A stretch of DNA of 64,000 nucleotides from Rhodococcus sp. PAMC28707. GTDB lineage: Bacteria > Actinomycetota > Actinomycetes > Mycobacteriales > Mycobacteriaceae. Of this stretch, positions 57,659 through 64,000 are shown one piece after another. Numbering within the stretch: position 1 is the stretch's first letter; every line of letters begins with the position of its first letter. The notes below the pieces were generated by a model, which saw only the letters and a list, made by a program, of their open reading frames with translations, was not told the DNA's origin and ran no database searches. The stretch covers positions 62,001-126,000 of the forward strand of contig NZ_CP039253.1 in assembly GCF_004795915.1 (NCBI RefSeq), read 5' to 3'. The translations under genes and the position numbers were made by a program.

Positions 57659-58821
57659 ACGATTCAACGCCGTCCGAAGACGTCGCGGCGGACCTCGTTG
57701 TAGTCGGGCTCGGCCCGGCGGGTCGCGCCCTCTCACATCGAGCATCCGCCGCTGGCGTCGACGTCGTAGCCATCGATCCTCATCCGAACAGGCGCTGGAC
57801 CCCGACATATTCAGCCTGGTCGGACGAGCTTCCCCACTGGCTCCCCGCCACAGCCGTCGCGTCGACCATCGCTCGCCCGGCGGCCTGGACTGTCCGACGT
57901 CACACGATCGATCGGACGTACTGCGTCCTCGACACCGCTGCGCTGCAACAGGTGCTCAGCGAAGGATCGGCTCGGGTGCTCCGGGGAACAGCACTATCGG
58001 TGACCAAGGACGCTGTTCGTCTCGCCGACGGGAGAACGGTCACCGGACGCACGATCGTCGACGCGCGCGGATCTGCCGGCGTGGTTGGTCTTGCCGAACA
58101 GACGGCATACGGCATCATCGTCGATCGCTCTGCCGGCGTTGAACTTCTCGAGGACACCAATGCTTGGTTCATGGACTGGCGATACGACAACGGCACGTCA
58201 CCGCAGGAGGTACCGAGCTTTTTGTATGCGGTCCCGCTCGACGACGATCGAATTTTGCTCGAAGAGACCTGCCTTGTCGGAAGTCCGCCGCTGGGTCTCG
58301 ATGTCCTACGAGATCGCCTCGCGAAACGATTACGCAACCGCGGCGCCCGCCCGACGGGCACCGAGCCGATCGAACGTGTCCGGTTCCCGGTACAACCGCC
58401 GACGCACCTGCGAGGTGAACGCGGCGCTGTGCGATTCGGTGCGCGATCCAGTCTCATGCACCCGGCCACCGGCTACAGCGTCGCAGCATCACTGGCCGCG
58501 GCCGACACCGTTGTAGCGACACTCCGCACCGGCAATTCCGTTCGCCCCCTTTCAGTTTGGGCGGTCCAACGTCTACGCAACCTCGGGCTTCGGACTGCTC
58601 TGAACCTCGAACCCGAACTGATCCCCCACTTCTTCGCCAGTTTCTTCGAGCTTCCGGTCGCCCAGCAGACCGCTTACTTGTCCAACCGAGCGGATCCACT
58701 CGCAACGATCAACGCCATGATGCGAATGTTTCCGACGCTGCCACCACGAGCTCGCATGGCGATAGCGCGAACGGTAATGACTCCGCGGCGGGGAAACGGC
58801 CACGACCTTTCGACTCGATAA
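57655..58821 (+). CDS. crtLb: Lycopene beta-cyclase (CrtL/CrtY family)
   Basis: This 388-residue FAD-dependent cyclase closes the beta-ionone ring on carotenoid precursors; in Rhodococcus the related enzyme makes monocyclic carotenoids. Visible features are the dinucleotide-binding LVVVGLGPAGRALSHRA (about residues 13-29), WSDELPHWLPA (about 54-64), and the family blocks FLYAVPLDDDRILLEETCLV (about 190-209) and HPATGYSVAASLAAAD (about 268-283). The start is the GTG at 57655 overlapping the SDR stop. Other carotenoid genes are not in this window. The symbol follows Rhodococcus usage as I recall it. Confidence 0.88.
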   Translation: MNDSTPSEDVAADLVVVGLGPAGRALSHRASAAGVDVVAIDPHPNRRWTPTYSAWSDELPHWLPATAVASTIARPAAWTVRRHTIDRTYCVLDTAALQQVLSEGSARVLRGTALSVTKDAVRLADGRTVTGRTIVDARGSAGVVGLAEQTAYGIIVDRSAGVELLEDTNAWFMDWRYDNGTSPQEVPSFLYAVPLDDDRILLEETCLVGSPPLGLDVLRDRLAKRLRNRGARPTGTEPIERVRFPVQPPTHLRGERGAVRFGARSSLMHPATGYSVAASLAAADTVVATLRTGNSVRPLSVWAVQRLRNLGLRTALNLEPELIPHFFASFFELPVAQQTAYLSNRADPLATINAMMRMFPTLPPRARMAIARTVMTPRRGNGHDLSTR

Positions 58822-58857
58822 CGCAACTCTCGACACGACACCCTTGCCTCGTGAATC

Positions 58858-59850
58858 ATGAACCGCATGCGTTCCATATGGAAGGGATCTATCGCCTTCG
58901 GGCTCGTCAATGTTCCGGTGAAGGTGTACTCAGCGACGGAGACACACGACATTCGGTTCCATCAAGTGCACGCGAAAGACGGCGGTCGGATCAAATATGA
59001 TCGCGTCTGCTCCGAATGCGGAAAATCGGTGCAATTTGCCGACATCGACAAGGCGTACGACTCGCCCGACGGTGAACGCGTCATCCTGACGGACGAAGAC
59101 TTCGACAAGCTTCCTTCCGCCGAAAGACATGAGATCCCGGTCCTGGAATTCGTGCCCACCGAACAAATCGATCCCATCCTGTACGACAAGAGCTATTTCC
59201 TCGAGCCCGACTCTTCGTCGCCGAAAGCATATGTGCTGTTGCGACAGACACTCCTGGATACAGAACGCACCGCGCTGGTCCATTTCACCTTGCGGCAAAA
59301 GACACGACTGGCCGCATTGCGGGTTCGCGACAACACTCTCGTCATCCAGACATTGCTGTGGCCAGACGAGGTGCGGGCCGCGGAGTTCCCCTCGCTGGAC
59401 GACGCACCCGAAGCACGGCCTCAGGAAGTCAAGATGGCCACCTCGCTGGTGGAGAGCATGTCGACAGATTTCGATCCCACGGAATACACCGACGATTATC
59501 AAATCGAACTACGCAAGCTGATCGACGATACGATCGAAAACGGCGGCGAGAAAGTCGTCCGGGTCGAGGACGAGACCTCCAGCGATGGCGAAGACGCCGA
59601 GGTCGTCGATTTGGTGGCTGCCCTCCAACGCAGTGTGGAAGCCGCGGGCAAGAACGCCAAGACGGCACACTCGTCGTCCAATACCAAGACGGCCGCTAAC
59701 AAGGATGCGTCGGAGAAGGATGCGTCGGAGAAGAAAACTCAGCAGAAGAAGACGACTGCAAAGACAGCACCCGGAAAAAAAGCTGTGGCGGCAAAACAGA
59801 CTGCCGCCGACAAGTCATCGAAGTCGACGCCGGCTCGAAAAGGCGCGTAG
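58858..59850 (+). CDS. ku: Non-homologous end-joining protein Ku
   Basis: Bacterial Ku forms a homodimeric ring on broken DNA ends and recruits LigD. The 330-residue protein starts MNRMRSIWKGSIAFGLVNVP (or at the second Met, 58867) and shows the core blocks RIKYDRVCSECGKSV, LEFVPTEQIDPILYDKSYFLEP (in two parts), ALVHFTLRQKTRLAALR and KMATSLVESMSTDFDP. The C-terminal 65 residues are a lysine-rich low-complexity tail with a KDASEKDASEKK duplication, the DNA-binding extension seen in mycobacterial Ku. No ligD is present in the window. Confidence 0.95.
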   Translation: MNRMRSIWKGSIAFGLVNVPVKVYSATETHDIRFHQVHAKDGGRIKYDRVCSECGKSVQFADIDKAYDSPDGERVILTDEDFDKLPSAERHEIPVLEFVPTEQIDPILYDKSYFLEPDSSSPKAYVLLRQTLLDTERTALVHFTLRQKTRLAALRVRDNTLVIQTLLWPDEVRAAEFPSLDDAPEARPQEVKMATSLVESMSTDFDPTEYTDDYQIELRKLIDDTIENGGEKVVRVEDETSSDGEDAEVVDLVAALQRSVEAAGKNAKTAHSSSNTKTAANKDASEKDASEKKTQQKKTTAKTAPGKKAVAAKQTAADKSSKSTPARKGA

Positions 59851-59910
59851 AACGAACCTGCATCAAACATAACCCTGCAGCTTCGTCGACTAGGACACCT
59901 TCGAGTACCG

Positions 59911-59960
59911 GTAGGTTCACCAGAACGTCCAGGAATTACTGACCGTACTGGTGAACCTAC
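59911..59960. terminator. 13-bp inverted repeat between convergent ku and sufT
   Basis: GTAGGTTCACCAG (59911-59923) pairs perfectly with CTGGTGAACCTAC (59948-59960) around a 24-base loop. It lies 60 bases after the ku stop and 26 bases from the sufT stop. A bidirectional terminator is likely, though the loop is large and there is no T-run. Confidence 0.55.
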
Positions 59961-59986
59961 GCGTCGCTACCCCTCGCTAGGCAAGG

Positions 59987-60427
59987 TTACACGGTAAAGC
60001 CGAGGGCCCTGAGCTGCTCACGTCCGTCGTCGGTGATCTTGTCCGGTCCCCAAGGCGGCATCCACACCCAATTGATCTTCAGGTCGGCGCACAGACCACT
60101 TCGTACAAGCGCGCCACGTGCCTGATCCTCGATGACGTCTGTCAGCGGGCACGCAGCCGAAGTCAGCGTCATGTCGACCGTGACGATGTCGTCGGCATCG
60201 ATATTGATGTCGTATACCAGACCGAGGTCGACGACGTTGATCCCCAACTCGGGGTCGACCACATCGCGCATTGCCTCTTCGAGGTCTTCGAGAACCTTGA
60301 TCTCATCCGGGGTAAGCGCTGCAGGCACCGTCGTAGGCGACGACTCGGCCACGGCCGACCCCGCCAAGTCGGTCTCCGGGGCGACAGTGCCACCGTCCTG
60401 CGAATCGGTTGTCTGTGTCTGGGTCAT
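59987..60427 (-). CDS. sufT: Iron-sulfur assembly protein, SufT/MIP18 (DUF59) family
   Basis: This 146-residue protein has a MIP18-like domain involved in Fe-S maturation: LEEAMRDVVDPELGINVVDLGLVYDI (in blocks, about residues 48-73) and the conserved cysteine in TLTSAACPLTDVIEDQ (about 86-101). It corresponds to Rv1466. The start at 60427 has GGAGG six bases before it and overlaps the sufU stop (ATGA). The first 35 residues are Thr/Ser/Pro-rich. It is the last gene of the SUF operon. Confidence 0.9.
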   Translation of the reverse strand: MTQTQTTDSQDGGTVAPETDLAGSAVAESSPTTVPAALTPDEIKVLEDLEEAMRDVVDPELGINVVDLGLVYDINIDADDIVTVDMTLTSAACPLTDVIEDQARGALVRSGLCADLKINWVWMPPWGPDKITDDGREQLRALGFTV

Positions 60428-60900
60428 ACTTGTCCTCCGGATCGTGCGGGTACTGCGGGAGTCTCTTCTACTATTCGAACAACCGCATCCTTGAAAGCCA
60501 TCCATCCGAGCAGCGCACACTTGACGCGGGCCGGATATTTGGACACTCCGACGAACGCGATTCCATCACCGATGACTTCCTCGTCGCCATCCACGGTACC
60601 CCTGCTGCCGACCATTTCACTGAAGGCATCCACGACTCTCAACGCTTGCTCGACAGGTAGTCCGACGACCTGATCCGTCAGGACCGAAGTCGCAGCCTGA
60701 CTGATCGAACAGCCCTGACCGTCGTAGGACACATCAGTAACAATGCCGCCATCATCGATGTTCACCCGCAATGTCACCTCGTCGCCGCAAGTCGGGTTCA
60801 CATGGTGGACCTCGGCTCCGAACGGCTCGCGAAGACCGCGCCCGTGCGGATATTTGTAGTGGTCGAGAATGACCTCTTGATACATCTGTTCCATACGCAT
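60424..60900 (-). CDS. sufU: SUF system sulfur-relay protein SufU
   Basis: This 158-residue SufU is an IscU-like zinc protein that accepts persulfide sulfur from SufS. The zinc ligands are NPTCGDEV (Cys about 36, Asp), GQGCSIS (Cys about 62) and VKCALLGW (Cys about 125). The ATG at 60900 gives MRMEQMYQEVILDHY, the normal N-terminus, one base after the sufS stop. It overlaps sufT downstream. It corresponds to Rv1465. Confidence 0.94.
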   Translation of the reverse strand: MRMEQMYQEVILDHYKYPHGRGLREPFGAEVHHVNPTCGDEVTLRVNIDDGGIVTDVSYDGQGCSISQAATSVLTDQVVGLPVEQALRVVDAFSEMVGSRGTVDGDEEVIGDGIAFVGVSKYPARVKCALLGWMAFKDAVVRIVEETPAVPARSGGQV

Positions 60901-60901
60901 A

Positions 60902-62955
<2,054 letters not shown>

Positions 62956-62997
62956 GAAATTTTCCTTACGAATGTCGAGAAGTACGGGAGCCGGAAT

Positions 62998-64000
62998 TTA
63001 CGAGCCGACGAGGGCCAATTCGGCCTCGATCGCAGCATCGAGTCGTTCACGAACCGCGGGGACCGGAATCTTGTCGATGACCTCGTGGAAGAAGCCGCGT
63101 ACGACAAGTCGACGAGCCACTTCCTCGGAGATTCCTCTGGACCGGAGGTAGAAAAGCTGTTCGTCGTCGAACCTGCCGGTCGCACTGGCATGGCCTGCGC
63201 CGACGATCTCGCCCGTTTCGATTTCGAGATTCGGTACCGAATCGGCGCGCGCACCGTCTGTGAGAACCAGGTTGCGGTTCAATTCGAAGGTTTCGGTTCC
63301 CTCTGCTTCAGCACGGATCAGAACGTCGCCGATCCATACGGTGTGTGCATCGTGCTTGCCGACACCGACCTCGCCCTGAAGGGCACCCTTGTACATGACG
63401 TTCGACTTGCAACGCGGCGCTGAATGATCGACGAGCAGACGCTGCTCCAGATGCTGACCCGCATCGGCGAAGTAGACGCCGAGCAGGTTTGCATCGCCGC
63501 CGGGAGCGTCGTAATGCACGGTCGGGCTGATGCGAACCAGGTCGCCACCGAGACTGACGTTGAAGTGCCTCAGTGTCGCGTCACGGCCGAGCCGAGCGTG
63601 GTGGGCTCCGACGTGCACTGCATCGGACTCCCATTCCTGGATCAGTACGACAGAAAGGTTGGCGCCGTCACCGATGACGAACTCGATATTCTCCGCGTAT
63701 GTGCCCGACCCGACCTGGTCGATCACCACCGTCGCCTTGGCGAACTTGTCGAGCCGAATCTGCAGGTGTCCGTATGACACAGCGTCGACGCCAGGCCCCG
63801 TGACCGTGATCTGCACAGGCTCGGAGACCTCGTTCTCGGACGCCACCGAAACGATCGTGGCCTCGGTGAACGCCGAGAATGCTTGCGCAGCAATGCGATC
63901 GGCGGGAACGCCGGCGACACCGATACGTGCATCGTCACGGCCGACGGTCTCCACGGTCACATTCTCGGGTGCCCGCACGAGAACGTCGGCCCCAGCGGTC
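62998..64000 (-). CDS. sufD: Fe-S assembly scaffold protein SufD (5' end outside window)
   Basis: The visible 333 codons are the C-terminal part of SufD, the beta-helical subunit of SufBCD. The frame stays open to the window end (reading AGADVLVRAPEN before the first in-frame GTG), so about 50 N-terminal residues are missing. Typical blocks are NLSVVLIQEWESDAVHVGAHHARLG (in two parts), DSVPNLEIETGEIVGAGHASATGRFD (in parts) and LFYLRSRGISEEVARRLVV, containing the conserved GAGHAS histidine. It corresponds to Rv1462; sufB should lie just beyond the window. Confidence 0.93.
   Translation of the reverse strand, partial: TAGADVLVRAPENVTVETVGRDDARIGVAGVPADRIAAQAFSAFTEATIVSVASENEVSEPVQITVTGPGVDAVSYGHLQIRLDKFAKATVVIDQVGSGTYAENIEFVIGDGANLSVVLIQEWESDAVHVGAHHARLGRDATLRHFNVSLGGDLVRISPTVHYDAPGGDANLLGVYFADAGQHLEQRLLVDHSAPRCKSNVMYKGALQGEVGVGKHDAHTVWIGDVLIRAEAEGTETFELNRNLVLTDGARADSVPNLEIETGEIVGAGHASATGRFDDEQLFYLRSRGISEEVARRLVVRGFFHEVIDKIPVPAVRERLDAAIEAELALVGS

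Overview
This looks like a chromosomal segment from a high-GC, mycolic-acid-producing actinobacterium of the Mycobacteriales, most like Rhodococcus. The evidence is a mycothiol ligase (mshC), the mycolate FAS-II pair fabG1-inhA, a RipA-type NlpC/P60 hydrolase with its MoxR/DUF58/VWA neighbours, a SUF operon with SufU, a lycopene cyclase, and many GTG/TTG starts with 4-base overlaps. I cannot name the species. From memory, two blocks match the gene order of M. tuberculosis: about 11.9-23.4 kb resembles Rv2130c-Rv2141c, and about 31.1-64 kb resembles Rv1496 back to Rv1462.

Layout. 1-2.4 kb: the 3' end of nirB plus nirD (nitrite to ammonium). 2.5-3.1 kb: a small membrane protein. 3.5-11.9 kb: a complete four-gene Wadjet anti-plasmid operon (jetABCD, the DUF2397/DUF2398/SMC-like/DUF2399 variant), the clearest accessory module. 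11.9-16.3 kb: mshC, three conserved actinobacterial genes (SCO1664-like, DUF3090, histidine phosphatase) and uppP, all on the minus strand. 16.5-23.4 kb: aldo/keto reductase, an orphan ORF, an LppL-like lipoprotein, a DUF5703 protein, pyrD, a rhomboid-like protein, a PEBP-family protein and an M20 peptidase. 23.6 kb: tRNA-Leu(GAG) with a strong hairpin after it.

23.8-31.1 kb is a plus-strand metabolic stretch: an unusual SDR with a zinc-ribbon-like N-terminal part, a GCS-like ligase, a DUF2784 protein, then an overlapping trio (enoyl-reductase-like protein, CoA transferase, nucleoside hydrolase). 31.1-36.3 kb is mutA-mutB-meaB (methylmalonyl-CoA mutase and its chaperone). 36.4-41.9 kb holds a TVP38 protein, a SatD-like protein with a small membrane partner behind a probable leaderless promoter, an NfeD/SPFH pair, a DUF3097 protein and a conserved hypothetical. 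41.9-49.8 kb is the cell-envelope cluster ripA, moxR, DUF58, VWA, fabG1, inhA and hemH.

50.2-54.9 kb has a Rv1476-like protein, acn and acnR. A 16-bp match to the AcnR operator consensus I recall lies in the acn promoter. 55-64 kb has an ABC-F ATPase, an SDR plus lycopene cyclase pair, ku, and the SUF operon sufD-sufC-sufS-sufU-sufT, with sufD cut by the window end.

No insertion sequence, integrase, prophage gene or CRISPR array was seen. The less-described parts are the SatD-like/membrane module (37.25-38.43 kb), the zinc-ribbon SDR (23.8 kb), the CoA-transferase operon (27.4-31.1 kb), and several long inverted repeats between genes.
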